A stretch of 64,000 nt of DNA from UMGS1002 sp964570825 (GCA_964570825.1 CAZMZJ010000011.1:11016-75015); one strand, 5' to 3'; positions 33,625 to 42,752 are shown, counted from the first letter of the stretch. Notes: generated from the sequence alone by a model not told the origin. A program made the numbers and translations.

Positions 33625-34491
33625 ATGATCAAAGTAATGATCCACAACGGCGAACGCAATTCTCTTGTCACCGAATTCCCGACTGCTCACCTAAAATTTG
33701 AAGAACAGCTTCATTCGCTCGGCGTATGGAATCCGCAAGGAGATATCTTCCCCAGCGACAATGAAGATGAAGCCATTCGTGTCAAGTTGTGGTCGGATGA
33801 CACTTTCGGGAATATTCTTCTCGGTGCGGTTAAAGAAACAGATTCTCTCCGATCCATCAACACCATGTGCCGGACGGTTTGTTATCTCAAGTACAGTAAG
33901 TTCCTTGAACTCAAAGAAAAGCTGTCCGACACGCCGCCCGAATCAATCAAAGATGTCTTCGCCGCTGTTAAAACCGTAAATACGCCAACGGTTTCTTTCA
34001 AACTGTATTCTCCTCTCGAAATCAATATGGAGGTCAGAAACGAGTATGGCGATATCGAAGAAGACTATGAACCGATCCTGCCTAAGTACGCCACAGCATA
34101 CGAAAGCATCATAAACTCAGCGATTCTCAAAGACCTCTACAGTGATTCGGAAACTCGCGCAATCGGACTTGCTCCGTATATTGATGATGATCTGACCGAC
34201 AAAATCAAATCGGCGTTCCCATCGGTCGAGGATGTCGACGGATGTCTGTACGGTGTGCTTTCGGTTGAAGCTTACAGCACACTTACAGAAGACGAGATGG
34301 AACGCTTGAAAGAAGGATGGTCGGGACAGATGAGTGATGGCTGGGGCGAAGGCTTCGAGCAGCATCCCATTATGACCGATGACGGTGATATTCTCGTTTC
34401 CTTCTGGCACAGCGGTGATGACTACTCTGTATTTGACGAGGATGAATTCCAAGACTACCTCGCCGATCAGGACGGAGGAATGAAACTGTGA
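33625..34491 (+). CDS. acidic element accessory protein
   Basis: A 288-residue acidic protein, first gene of the accessory block. I cannot name the family with certainty. The C-terminal part has SDGWGEGFEQHPI followed by a WHSGDD segment, a pattern I know from uncharacterised ICE and phage proteins of Firmicutes. The start at 33625 has AAAGGATG upstream; the frame extends to 33493 without support. It ends in ...DGGMKL, the tail shared with five other element proteins, and its stop overlaps the next start (GTGA). Confidence 0.7.
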   Translation: MIKVMIHNGERNSLVTEFPTAHLKFEEQLHSLGVWNPQGDIFPSDNEDEAIRVKLWSDDTFGNILLGAVKETDSLRSINTMCRTVCYLKYSKFLELKEKLSDTPPESIKDVFAAVKTVNTPTVSFKLYSPLEINMEVRNEYGDIEEDYEPILPKYATAYESIINSAILKDLYSDSETRAIGLAPYIDDDLTDKIKSAFPSVEDVDGCLYGVLSVEAYSTLTEDEMERLKEGWSGQMSDGWGEGFEQHPIMTDDGDILVSFWHSGDDYSVFDEDEFQDYLADQDGGMKL

Positions 34492-34835
34492 GTATTCTGT
34501 TTTCTCAGGTTACACTTAACGATAGCAACGAGGAATGCGAGTTTCTCATGTCCGGTATTCCCCGCGAAGCCGACGATATGTCCGGCTGGACTGCATACGA
34601 AAACTTCATGGAAGGCGTCGAAGATGAATCCGAAGTTGCCGTTCACGTCGAAGCATATCTTTACGGCGGCGGTGAAACCGTGAGAGCAACACCCGAAGAA
34701 GTCGCGTATATGTACAGCCGAATTACGAATAACCCGAACTTCCTCTCAGACCGATGTGACAATATCGAAGATGTGTATTTCACGATCCCGTGGTCACAGG
34801 ACGAACTGTTTGGGCAAGACTTTGTAGAACTGTGA
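34488..34835 (+). CDS. small acidic element protein
   Basis: A 115-residue, strongly acidic protein of unknown function. It starts with GTG overlapping the previous stop and is served by the GGAGG inside the last codons of the previous gene. Acidic size and context fit DNA-mimic or antirestriction-type accessory proteins, but I see no ArdA signature, so no function is assigned. Confidence 0.6.
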   Translation: MSILFSQVTLNDSNEECEFLMSGIPREADDMSGWTAYENFMEGVEDESEVAVHVEAYLYGGGETVRATPEEVAYMYSRITNNPNFLSDRCDNIEDVYFTIPWSQDELFGQDFVEL

Positions 34836-34845
34836 GGTGATGTTC

Positions 34846-35247
34846 TTGAACTTTTTTGAGCATGAAATGCGTGTTCTCTTCGGAGAATCCGAACTGCTCT
34901 CCGCCGATACCGTGTTCACTGGTAAGACTGCAATCGGTAAGCTCGACGATGATGTGCGAGCGAAGCTGCAGTTTACCGCAACAAGCATTGCAAACCAATA
35001 TGACGCGATCAAGCTGACTGTAATCAACCGTAAGGACGGAGTGATTGACAGTCAGCTTTTTCGTTTCTCTGATATCATCGGCAACAAGAACGGCTACAAC
35101 CCGCATATCTGGGAAGACGGCAGTAATATTAGTTGGTACGGCTTCAAGCCTTCTGCCGTCGAGTATGACCGCATCAGCAATACGATACAGGAATACATGG
35201 CGATGTTCGCGAGTGAGGATATGAACTACTCCGGACCGTCGCTGTGA
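34846..35247 (+). CDS. hypothetical element protein
   Basis: A 133-residue protein without transmembrane segments or recognisable motifs. The start is uncertain: GTG 34837, ATG 34840 and TTG 34846 are in frame. GAGG at 34834-34837 gives the best spacing to the TTG, which also removes codons overlapping the ribosome site. It lies between the 34488 gene and the DUF4314 gene in the same transcript. Confidence 0.55.
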   Translation: MNFFEHEMRVLFGESELLSADTVFTGKTAIGKLDDDVRAKLQFTATSIANQYDAIKLTVINRKDGVIDSQLFRFSDIIGNKNGYNPHIWEDGSNISWYGFKPSAVEYDRISNTIQEYMAMFASEDMNYSGPSL

Positions 35248-35261
35248 GAAAGGATGAGTAA

Positions 35262-35990
35262 ATGACAGTAAATGAACTGGAACGAATCCGCGCTCATTAT
35301 CCCATCGGAACGCGGATAGAATTACTGAGCATGGAAGATCAATATGCACCGATCCAACCCGGAACACGCGGTTCTGTGGCAGCCATCGACGATATGGGAA
35401 CCTTGCACATGAAGTGGGATAACGGTCGAACGCTCGGTGTTGTTCCCGGCGTCGATCAGTTCCGCAAACTCAGCATGGAAGAAATTGCGGAGGAAAAGCT
35501 CGACAAATATCTCTCCTGCCTTCAGAATGAAGTGTTTCCGCTTGTGGACTTCGGATATTTGCAAACAAGTTATGAAAACCACGATACCGAATATCCCAAC
35601 GAAATTCTCGGTAAGATGCACTCCAAACTGACCGAAATATACGGCAGAGACAAATTCGATGAAGACGATTGCGATGTCCTCCTCCCCGCGGTGATCAGAC
35701 AGATAAACGGAGATAAGGAGTATATCGGTCTCGTTCAGCTTTCGCTTCAGGACAGCGGCGAACACTTCGGGACGATCCTTCTGACACAGGACGGAGCGTT
35801 GTCGAGCGAATGGACTGACCTGTCCGACGAGCAGAAAGCTATATGGAAAGACCTCGGTCGCTACGATTACTTCTATACGGGAGAGATCGAGAACGATATC
35901 CATGTCGATTGGCGAGACTGTCCCGATGAGCTGTTCAACCGTCTCGAAGGTATCCGCGATCAGAGCGGCGGAGGGATGCAGCTTACATGA
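35262..35990 (+). CDS. DUF4314-domain element protein
   Basis: A 242-residue protein. The first 70 residues (RAHYPIGTRIELLSMEDQ, then GTRGSVAAIDDMGTLHMKWD) match my memory of DUF4314, a small beta-barrel domain common in clostridial ICEs. The remaining 170 residues contain an acidic alpha/beta domain with a C-terminal DWRDCPDELFNRLE segment. The role is unknown. It ends in ...SGGGMQLT, and its stop overlaps the start of the C5 methyltransferase. Confidence 0.75.
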   Translation: MTVNELERIRAHYPIGTRIELLSMEDQYAPIQPGTRGSVAAIDDMGTLHMKWDNGRTLGVVPGVDQFRKLSMEEIAEEKLDKYLSCLQNEVFPLVDFGYLQTSYENHDTEYPNEILGKMHSKLTEIYGRDKFDEDDCDVLLPAVIRQINGDKEYIGLVQLSLQDSGEHFGTILLTQDGALSSEWTDLSDEQKAIWKDLGRYDYFYTGEIENDIHVDWRDCPDELFNRLEGIRDQSGGGMQLT

Positions 35991-37102
35991 AAATCAAATA
36001 CCTTGATATGTTCGCCGGTGCGGGCGGATTCCGAACAGGACTCCAACACTCCGGCGATTTTTTTATGCCTGTCGGCTGGTGCGAAATAGACCGATTCGCG
36101 CAAAAAGCTTACAGAGCTTTATATGAAACGGATGGTGAATATTTTTGTGAAGACGCAAGAGCAATCAACACAGACGATGTCCCCGACATCGACCTCATCT
36201 GCGCCGGATTTCCTTGTCAGCCGTTTTCAGTATCCGGTCGAAGACTTGGCTTCGATGACACGCGAGGTACTCTCTTTCACGAAATCTGCCGAGTGGCTAA
36301 AGCCCGGCGACCTGCTTATCTTTTGCTTGAAAACGTGCCGGGGCTACTCAATCACCAGGGCGGGAAAACCTTCGGAGTTATCATCTCCGCGCTTCATGAG
36401 TTGGGGTATGATCTCGAATGGTGTGTGCTTAACAGCTCGAATTTCGGAGTGCCGCAACAACGGCGGCGAGTATACATTGTCGGATATCTTGATCGTCGAC
36501 TGTCCGGAAAAGTATTTCCTCTCGCCCAAAGCAATGGCGCGGCTCTTACGCAACTTATACCCGGAGGACAAGGACAGCGAGTGTACTCCACCGAAGGGGC
36601 AAGCACATGTCTGACTTCACAAGGTGGCGGCTGGGGCGCAAAAACGGGATTGTACTTTGTGGATATGAACCCCGATCCGCGAGTTACATCCGAAGCGCGA
36701 ACTATCACCGCAAGGCAGGATTCGGGTATAAGCAATCATCGCGGAGAGCATTCCGGCGTTCTCATCACAGGAGCAAGAGCCGTGCTGACACCGGAAAGAG
36801 AAACCGTAAGGCAACAAGGAAGGCGGATGAAAGAGCCTGACGAGCCGATGTTTACGCTCACGGCGCAGGACAAGCACGGCGTTGAGTATAACGGACTCGT
36901 GCGACGCTTGATGCCGCAGGAGTGCTTCCGCTTACAGGGATACAGCGACGAACAGTTTGAAAAGCTCGTTGCCGCAGGTATTCCCGAAGCGCAGTTATAT
37001 AAACTCGCCGGCAATTCGGTCACGACCAATGTTGTGACCGCTGTCGGCAATAAGCTGATCGAAGAAATTCAGAAACTCGGAGGTGTGATATGGAAAGACT
37101 GA
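35987..37102 (+). CDS. C5-cytosine DNA methyltransferase
   Basis: A 371-residue modification enzyme transferring methyl from SAM to C5 of cytosine. Motif I is DMFAGAGGFRTGL (about residues 6-18), motif IV with the catalytic Cys is GFPCQPFS (near residue 75), motif VI is LLENVPG, and motif VIII is QQRRRVYIVG. The target-recognition region lies between about 180 and 300, motif X near GNSVTTNVV. No restriction endonuclease gene accompanies it, so it probably protects the element from host restriction. Confidence 0.93.
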   Translation: MKIKYLDMFAGAGGFRTGLQHSGDFFMPVGWCEIDRFAQKAYRALYETDGEYFCEDARAINTDDVPDIDLICAGFPCQPFSVSGRRLGFDDTRGTLFHEICRVAKARRPAYLLLENVPGLLNHQGGKTFGVIISALHELGYDLEWCVLNSSNFGVPQQRRRVYIVGYLDRRLSGKVFPLAQSNGAALTQLIPGGQGQRVYSTEGASTCLTSQGGGWGAKTGLYFVDMNPDPRVTSEARTITARQDSGISNHRGEHSGVLITGARAVLTPERETVRQQGRRMKEPDEPMFTLTAQDKHGVEYNGLVRRLMPQECFRLQGYSDEQFEKLVAAGIPEAQLYKLAGNSVTTNVVTAVGNKLIEEIQKLGGVIWKD

Positions 37103-37470
37103 TGACTCATAAAGAATTCGTCAACTCGGCGGTGATGATAAGGGTTGAACTTCGTTCCCTTGAAGGAGCAAATCCCAAAGAAGCGAAAATCATCCGCGCG
37201 ACGATAGCCAAGCAAATAGACAATATCCGCGAATCCTTCATTGACAAAGAAAACAACTTCGTCAAGTGGCTTCACGGCGAGGTCTGCTCCTTTGTTCATC
37301 CGGAAACCGGAAACAGAATCGATGTTCAGATCGGTGACGATTATGAAGCTATTTACGATTTTCTCATTTACTGCCGTATGCTCAACGAGGGAGAAAAGAT
37401 TGACGATTGCTTTGCGGAATATCTTGCGTACCTTATCAGCCGAAGCAACTACGAAAAGGAGGACTGCTGA
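37090..37470 (+). CDS. hypothetical element protein
   Basis: A 126-residue protein overlapping the end of the methyltransferase gene by 13 bp. It is mostly helical and charged, with an N-terminal helix (TIAKQIDNIRESFIDKE) and a C-terminal helical part (CFAEYLAYLISRSNYEKEDC). I do not recognise it. GGAGG at the end of the preceding gene serves the ATG at 37090; an ATG at 37102 is also possible. Confidence 0.6.
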   Translation: MERLMTHKEFVNSAVMIRVELRSLEGANPKEAKIIRATIAKQIDNIRESFIDKENNFVKWLHGEVCSFVHPETGNRIDVQIGDDYEAIYDFLIYCRMLNEGEKIDDCFAEYLAYLISRSNYEKEDC

Positions 37471-38522
37471 TGCCCAATCATGTAAGAAATACGATCCATA
37501 TTGATTGCAGCGAGGAACGCCTGCGCGAAATCCTCGAAGCAATCCAATACGACGATAACGGTGATCACCGCGAATGCGGACTCGGAACAATTGACTTCAA
37601 CAAAATCATTCCGATGCCGCCGAGTTTGAATATTGAAGCCGGAAGTTCGACCGACCGCGGATTGAAAGCATACCGCGATTTCATTGATGTGTACACTCTT
37701 ATGGGAACACGCACCGGACTTGATCTTTTGAATATTCCGAAGGAAAGCGAAGAAGCGTTTCTGAAAGCCCGTACCGATGTCGAGCGCAGGGACTTCGATC
37801 TCGGCAGAACCGCATTTAAGAACATTCAGGAGTACGGTGCTGACACATGGTATGACTGGTCGATTCGGAATTGGGGTACGAAGTGGAATTCGTATGATCC
37901 TGATGAGTATCACGGCGGTCACGATATAGGCTTCTCCACCGCTTGGTCGGCTCCTCATCCGATCCTCCATAAACTCATGGAGATGTGCCCCGACGCGGAA
38001 ATCACGCACCGTTGGGCAGACGAAGACCTCGGTCAGAACTGCGGTGAGATTTTTTACTCAGACGGTTTGATCGACGAGAATATTCCCGATGACGGCTCAA
38101 AGGAAGCTCAAGACCTTGCCTTCGAAATGTGGGGAGAAACGCCGGAAGAACTCGGCTATGCTCTTTCCGCTGACGGCAGTAGATATATCTATACCGAATG
38201 TGAAGAATATGACCTCATCGAAATATGCGGTCAGCCCGCTCTGTTCGATAACGGTCGATTCACAGACGAAAACACTCCCGCAGGACTCTATCATTATGAT
38301 CTGCGGCAGAGTGATACCGGCGACGGTTTCGCAACGATTGAGCCGAAAGTCAGAGTCAATCACGGCGGCAGCGTCGTTATGAACGAGGCGCTTGACTTTG
38401 GAACGCAGGGGTATATCGCGCTCACCGATGAAACAAGCCCGAACTTCCTCGGCGAAAAGCTGTCTCTCCGTCAGTTTTTGAACGGAGATTTTGAACAGGA
38501 CGGAGGTGTAAAGCTTGAGTGA
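37470..38522 (+). CDS. YubB-like/LPD28 element protein
   Basis: A 350-residue protein in two parts. The N-terminus (MPNHVRNTIHIDCSEERLREI, then FNKIIPMPPSL) looks like the ferredoxin-fold YubB/DUF1281-type domain of plasmid proteins, with a WGTKWNSYD-type segment near residue 130. The C-terminus from about residue 240 (EYDLIEICGQPALFDNGRF ... AGLYHYDLRQSD) matches LPD28, a domain of large polyvalent proteins of mobile elements. The function is unknown. The start at 37470 is chosen because the family begins there. It ends in ...DGGVKLE. Confidence 0.75.
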   Translation: MPNHVRNTIHIDCSEERLREILEAIQYDDNGDHRECGLGTIDFNKIIPMPPSLNIEAGSSTDRGLKAYRDFIDVYTLMGTRTGLDLLNIPKESEEAFLKARTDVERRDFDLGRTAFKNIQEYGADTWYDWSIRNWGTKWNSYDPDEYHGGHDIGFSTAWSAPHPILHKLMEMCPDAEITHRWADEDLGQNCGEIFYSDGLIDENIPDDGSKEAQDLAFEMWGETPEELGYALSADGSRYIYTECEEYDLIEICGQPALFDNGRFTDENTPAGLYHYDLRQSDTGDGFATIEPKVRVNHGGSVVMNEALDFGTQGYIALTDETSPNFLGEKLSLRQFLNGDFEQDGGVKLE

Positions 38523-39102
38523 GATAAAGAGAATCACAACCGACGATCTACGTCAGATGAGCGATTCGGAAGGTATCATCTTTCAAGGCTGCGGCGGTAA
38601 CCTGCAGGAATGGCTTGACGGTATCAACAGAACCTTTACTCAGGCAGAAATTCTGCGTGACGGCTCTGAGTTTTCCGCCGATGATGTCTTCGCGTTCAAC
38701 AGCGACAAGCTGACCTGTCTTTTGTTCCGCTTCAACAGCGATCTGAACCTAAACATGGGAAAGCTCGCCATGTGGCGATTGCAGACGCACGAAAACTTCG
38801 GCGGGACTTGGCTTTCTGACTATGTTCCCAACCATCTCGGAGGTTTTCTGACAGATCATCACCCACAGCAGAAGCCGGATTGCCCACTCCTCGGTGCTGA
38901 CGGAAATATCTTCGATTTAATCGGTATAGCAAACCGGACGCTGAAAGAAAACGGCATGAAATCCGAAGCAAAAGAAATGTGCGACCGCATCACTTCCTCC
39001 GGCAGTTATGACGAAGCTCTCAGCATTATCGGTGAATATGTTAATATCACCGAAGTGGATGATCCTGTCGATGCCGAGAATATGGGAGGTATGGAATTAT
39101 GA
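38515..39102 (+). CDS. hypothetical element protein
   Basis: A 195-residue acidic protein that starts with TTG inside the last codons of the previous gene, with GGAGG 8 bases upstream. It contains a WLDGINRTFTQAEI helix and a C-terminal helical domain. I do not recognise a family. It ends in ...NMGGMEL, and the next gene starts within its stop region. Confidence 0.65.
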   Translation: MSEIKRITTDDLRQMSDSEGIIFQGCGGNLQEWLDGINRTFTQAEILRDGSEFSADDVFAFNSDKLTCLLFRFNSDLNLNMGKLAMWRLQTHENFGGTWLSDYVPNHLGGFLTDHHPQQKPDCPLLGADGNIFDLIGIANRTLKENGMKSEAKEMCDRITSSGSYDEALSIIGEYVNITEVDDPVDAENMGGMEL

Positions 39103-39443
39103 CGCTGTATGACTTTACGAAAGCTAAGTATGAGTTGAAAAAAGATACCGGCATTGGCGACATCTATACCTCGCCGGACTTTCAATGCGATCAGACCGGC
39201 GGTTTTCCAGTTTCTCTCTGCGTCCTGTGGGACAAAGGCAAGGCTTGGCTCGAACTGAACGAAACACTCGTATATGACCGCGATTCCGAAGTACTTGATA
39301 GCTACGAAAAGCTCTGCGCCGAATTCGGAATCAGGGATTGCCATGATACCGAGGACTTCAACAACATTCTCAAGGAACTCGGCGAGGATGCTTATCAGAC
39401 CGCGTGGATTCCCGCCGAGAACGAGGACATGAACCTATGCTGA
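39099..39443 (+). CDS. hypothetical element protein
   Basis: A 114-residue soluble protein with no recognised domain. Its ATG overlaps the preceding stop (ATGA), and GGAGG in the previous gene serves it. It overlaps the start of the DUF3789 micro-gene that follows. Confidence 0.6.
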   Translation: MTLYDFTKAKYELKKDTGIGDIYTSPDFQCDQTGGFPVSLCVLWDKGKAWLELNETLVYDRDSEVLDSYEKLCAEFGIRDCHDTEDFNNILKELGEDAYQTAWIPAENEDMNLC

Positions 39444-39523
39444 ACTTTTTCCTCGGCTTGATCGCAGGCAGTACGCTCGGCGTGTGCATGATGTGTCTGT
39501 TTCAAATCAATAACCACAAATAA
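39437..39523 (+). CDS. DUF3789 single-span membrane peptide
   Basis: A 28-residue peptide, too short for ordinary gene calling: one hydrophobic helix (FFLGLIAGSTLGVCMMCLF) followed by a short polar tail. Size, Gly-rich helix and position match DUF3789, a short membrane peptide that I recall being common in clostridial ICEs. It overlaps the previous gene by 7 bp. A terminator follows. Confidence 0.7.
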   Translation: MLNFFLGLIAGSTLGVCMMCLFQINNHK

Positions 39524-39537
39524 CTGAATACTATAAC

Positions 39538-39583
39538 GAGGTCGTTTTGCGTGTAGACAATACAGCAAAACGGCCTCTTTTTT
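39538..39583 (+). terminator. terminator of the first accessory operon
   Basis: Stem GAGG-T-CGTTTTGC / GCAAAACG-G-CCTC followed by seven T. Confidence 0.8.
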
Positions 39584-39630
39584 GTCTATACGCAAACGCC
39601 TCTCTCACAGAAAGGAGGCGCAAGCATGGG

Positions 39631-40551
39631 ATGAGTATCTTCCCCTACACCGGAAATAAGGGCTGTATCTACCCACTGATTGAAGACATGATGCCGGAGC
39701 ATGATGTGTATATCGAGCCGTTCTGCGGTTCAGCCGAAGTGTTCTTTCAGAAGAAACCCGCGAAGAAAGAAGTCATCAACGATTACAGCGGCGATGTGAC
39801 GCACTTCTTCCGTGTCCTGCAGGACAGCGAAAAACTCGCTTTTCTGCTCGGTCGGATATTTCTCTCCGGTAACTGCGAGGAACTGTTCCGTGAGAATCGG
39901 GCAAAGCTTGTGAACACTCCGAACATCCTTGATGACGCGCTTGAAACCCGCGATCTTATCGAAAGCACCTCATGGCAGGAAGTAAACGATGCTGCTGCAT
40001 TCTTTGATACGCAGCTATACAGTTTTTCATCTACCGGAACGAGCTACGCAATTAAAGGTGTGAATATCGTCCCGCGCCTCCACAGACTGATCGTCGGATC
40101 TAACCGATTAAAGCAAGCCGCGGTACTTCACCGAAATTACCGTGATGTGATGCTCGACATCGCCGCTCCGAAATGCTTTATTTTCTGCGATCCTCCGTAT
40201 GTCAAGACCGAAGGCATGTATCAGAAAGGCGATTTCGACGAGGACAGCCACCGTGAGTTGTTCGATACGGTATCAACACTGACGGAACGATTCGACGGCG
40301 ACTGCAAGGTCATGATCACCTACAACGACTGCGAATTTGTGCGAAGCCTCGCCGACAGTCACGGCTTTTACTATTACACCCAAGCGCGACTCCACAATAT
40401 GCAGCAAGCAACGAACCCCGGCGCACAGTTCATCGAAGCGATTATCACCAACTACGACGCGAAAAAAGTTATGGACGAAAAAGCCTTCTGCCGAACACGG
40501 CAAACCACACAACTCACACTATTCGATTTCTATGACGAAGACGATTTATGA
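39631..40551 (+). CDS. Dam-like DNA adenine methyltransferase
   Basis: A 306-residue N6-adenine methyltransferase of the D12 class. The SAM motif is FPYTGNKGCIYPLIEDMM (residues about 4-21) with YIEPFCGSAEVFF, and the catalytic motif is DPPY in FCDPPYVKTE (near residue 190). No restriction partner is present, so it is an orphan like the C5 enzyme upstream. The start is 39631; an ATG 6 bases earlier gives only a two-codon frame (ATG GGA TGA) that overlaps it. AGGAGG lies at 39613-39618. Confidence 0.92.
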   Translation: MSIFPYTGNKGCIYPLIEDMMPEHDVYIEPFCGSAEVFFQKKPAKKEVINDYSGDVTHFFRVLQDSEKLAFLLGRIFLSGNCEELFRENRAKLVNTPNILDDALETRDLIESTSWQEVNDAAAFFDTQLYSFSSTGTSYAIKGVNIVPRLHRLIVGSNRLKQAAVLHRNYRDVMLDIAAPKCFIFCDPPYVKTEGMYQKGDFDEDSHRELFDTVSTLTERFDGDCKVMITYNDCEFVRSLADSHGFYYYTQARLHNMQQATNPGAQFIEAIITNYDAKKVMDEKAFCRTRQTTQLTLFDFYDEDDL

Positions 40552-40564
40552 AAGGATAAACAAT

Positions 40565-40840
40565 ATGAAAATCAAGATTACCATTCCGCTTCCCGGCACA
40601 ATTATCGATATGCTCGGCGAGGATGCACTCCTCGAAGCTTACTGCGACGGAGAAAACCTCGTCATTTCCACTGTGGATGATGACGATATCGACAGCTTTA
40701 TCTGCGATGATGACTGCCGGAATTGTCCTATCGCTGATGAATGTGAGGACTTCATCCCCTGTCCCGATGATGTGGATTGCGATGAATGCCCGTACTACTG
40801 CACCCGCTGTAACAAATGCGTCTATGACGATGAAAACTGA
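40565..40840 (+). CDS. cysteine-rich small acidic protein
   Basis: A 91-residue protein. The first 45 residues form a strand-rich domain opening KIKITIPLPGTIIDMLGEDALLEAY. The last 45 residues hold about ten Cys in closely spaced pairs (CDDDCRNC, CEDFIPC, CDECPYYC, CNKC), a pattern suited to binding zinc or iron-sulfur clusters. The function is unknown. It precedes an AbrB-type gene by 14 bp; the pair may be a regulatory unit. Confidence 0.7.
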   Translation: MKIKITIPLPGTIIDMLGEDALLEAYCDGENLVISTVDDDDIDSFICDDDCRNCPIADECEDFIPCPDDVDCDECPYYCTRCNKCVYDDEN

Positions 40841-40854
40841 AAGGAGCGAACAGA

Positions 40855-41163
40855 ATGAATAAGATTTACAAAATTCTCGGAAAACGCGGGAGGATCACCA
40901 TCCCGTTTGAGATCAGACAGAAGCACGGCTACGCATATAACGATGTTATCTCCTTCGAGGAAAAGGACAATACAGTCATTGTCAAACGCGAGAAAATCTG
41001 CGACGGATGCCGTAAGACAGAGCCGGAACCCATGAATAAACCTACCGATGAAATTACGCTGCTTGATTTTCTCGACGGTCTGACCGCCGACGAACAGAGA
41101 GCGGCGCTTATTCATCTTTCGGTGAAATGGGCGGCGCTTCAGGGAGGCAAACCGAATGCGTAA
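40855..41163 (+). CDS. AbrB/SpoVT-type DNA-binding protein
   Basis: A 102-residue protein. The N-terminal 45 residues (IYKILGKRGRITIPFEIRQKHGY ... VISFEEKDNTVIVKRE) are a swapped-hairpin AbrB DNA-binding domain. A CDGCRK pair and a helical C-terminal domain (LLDFLDGLTADEQRAALIHL) follow. Such proteins are element-encoded transition-state or antitoxin-type regulators. It overlaps the following DUF3849 gene by 8 bp. Confidence 0.8.
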   Translation: MNKIYKILGKRGRITIPFEIRQKHGYAYNDVISFEEKDNTVIVKREKICDGCRKTEPEPMNKPTDEITLLDFLDGLTADEQRAALIHLSVKWAALQGGKPNA

Positions 41164-41884
41164 ACCTCTGTACCGATATACCTTTCAGGAAGCAAAGCGG
41201 CTCGGAGAGCTTGACGAATGCCGTGCAAGCTATAAAGCGAACATTGAATGCCGTGACGGTATAGACGAGATGATCCGAGAACGCTTCGACGGTATGTATT
41301 TAAGCGGCGATTGTGCAGCCGATCTCTGCCGCGAATACGGCATCGACCGTGTCGGTTGGGTGCTTGCCAACACCGTTCAACACGCCGATTGGGACGGGCG
41401 ATACCGTCCGCAGAACAAGGAATGGGCGGCACAGACATACATTCCCCATGACGCGAATAACGACCGAACCGTCGATTATGTCTGCCGATCTCACCCCGAA
41501 CTCCTCAATGGGCTTGTCAATCAGTACCGTAAGCATCTGCAAGACCTCGGTATTCACGGAAACGAAGCCGTGATTCACGACGATGAGGCGCAGGATTACA
41601 CCGGAAAGCTGTTGATCATTAAGCCGGAGGTTCTGAAGGATGAATATAAAACCGGCGACTATCAGTATTTCTTTGCGGAAAGCGGTTTTGGTTGCGATCC
41701 GAAAAGAAGCGGTCAAAAGGTGTTCGGTCAATTCCTGCTTGACGGTGAGAAGACACACTTCGACCGCTCGGAATTCCTCGGTGTCGCGGATGAAAGTCAG
41801 CTTCCGGATTGGGCAACAAAGAAGCTGCAAGAGCTGATCATCATCTGCGGTCAGAACGAAGAAGGAGGTATGCAGCTCGAATGA
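41156..41884 (+). CDS. DUF3849-domain element protein
   Basis: A 242-residue protein. Residues about 1-110 (YTFQEAKRLGELDECRASYK, DGIDEMIRERFDGMYL, DRVGWVLANTVQ, DWDGRYRPQN) match DUF3849, a frequent clostridial ICE domain often fused to others. The C-terminal 130 residues are unassigned. It ends in ...EEGGMQLE, and the Shine-Dalgarno of the next gene lies within these codons. Confidence 0.78.
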   Translation: MRKPLYRYTFQEAKRLGELDECRASYKANIECRDGIDEMIRERFDGMYLSGDCAADLCREYGIDRVGWVLANTVQHADWDGRYRPQNKEWAAQTYIPHDANNDRTVDYVCRSHPELLNGLVNQYRKHLQDLGIHGNEAVIHDDEAQDYTGKLLIIKPEVLKDEYKTGDYQYFFAESGFGCDPKRSGQKVFGQFLLDGEKTHFDRSEFLGVADESQLPDWATKKLQELIIICGQNEEGGMQLE

Positions 41885-42732
41885 AAATCAAGGTATATCA
41901 GATCGACCATGAGCGCGACGCTCACAACGTCGGCTTCATGGATATGAAATGGACAGCCGAACACGCAGGACCAATCGATCCTTCAATCTACAAAACCGTA
42001 TATGAGGGCAATGTTGACTGCCGCGACATCGAGGATGTGTTCGATAAGTTCAACCACGACCGTCCGCCGAATTTGTTCGGTCACAGCATGTCCGTCTCCG
42101 ATGTGGTTGAGGTACAAGGCGGCGCGCCGGATCTGTACGGGCGCATTAGATTCTATAACTCTTCAACGGCTTACGAAACCTGCGACTATACCGACAAAGA
42201 AAAGTTCGAGAAAGATATCGCCGAAGCTGCGGAGGTCGGCAGAACGATTGATATCGAGCGACTCGAAGGCAAGCATGTACCAACGGTCGAAAACGGCTGT
42301 TACTTTTGCGACAGCATCGGCTTCAAAAGGCTTGATGATTTCGATTCTTCGCAGTGCCAACCGCTTGAAGGTCACAGAATGCTTATGGTCGAGCCGCACA
42401 AGCCGCCGTATGAAGCGACGGTTCCCGACGATTTCCGCGCCATACAGCAATGCGTTTCGGGTACTTTCGAATGCGTCTCTCCCTTCGAGGATGACGCATT
42501 TCTTTATTGCAATGACGAGTCAAAGCTCAACGGCATGGAAAGCAATCGCAAGATCAACGGTGACATCATTGCCGGTGTTTTCATGATTGCCCGTGACGAC
42601 GGTCACGGCGGAACTGCCGACCTTACTGACGAACAGATTGAGAAATACAGCAAAATGTTCGCAGCCGACGAAACCTTTACGCCCGAAGAAGTCGCCGACA
42701 GCGCGAAGATGTTCTTCATCGGTTTTGACTAA
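41881..42732 (+). CDS. YodL/DUF3846 fusion protein
   Basis: A 283-residue protein. The N-terminus is a YodL-type domain (KVYQIDHERD, IDPSIYKTVYEGNVDCRDIEDVFDKFN, FGHSMSVSDVVE, NGCYFCDSIGF; about residues 2-145). The middle and C-terminus match DUF3846 (CVSGTFECVSPFEDDAFLY, CNDESKLNGMESNRKI; about residues 170-250). Both are domains of ICE accessory proteins with unknown activity. The real start is the ATG at 41881, overlapping the previous stop, with AGGAGG at 41864-41869. Confidence 0.8.
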   Translation: MKIKVYQIDHERDAHNVGFMDMKWTAEHAGPIDPSIYKTVYEGNVDCRDIEDVFDKFNHDRPPNLFGHSMSVSDVVEVQGGAPDLYGRIRFYNSSTAYETCDYTDKEKFEKDIAEAAEVGRTIDIERLEGKHVPTVENGCYFCDSIGFKRLDDFDSSQCQPLEGHRMLMVEPHKPPYEATVPDDFRAIQQCVSGTFECVSPFEDDAFLYCNDESKLNGMESNRKINGDIIAGVFMIARDDGHGGTADLTDEQIEKYSKMFAADETFTPEEVADSAKMFFIGFD

Positions 42733-42752
42733 CTCTTACTCCCGGCAAAAGC

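Noticed and set aside
39625..39633. Two-codon frame ATG GGA TGA overlapping the Dam-like start
   Set aside because: It could be a minimal start-stop element, but chance is as likely; noted in the gene entry only.
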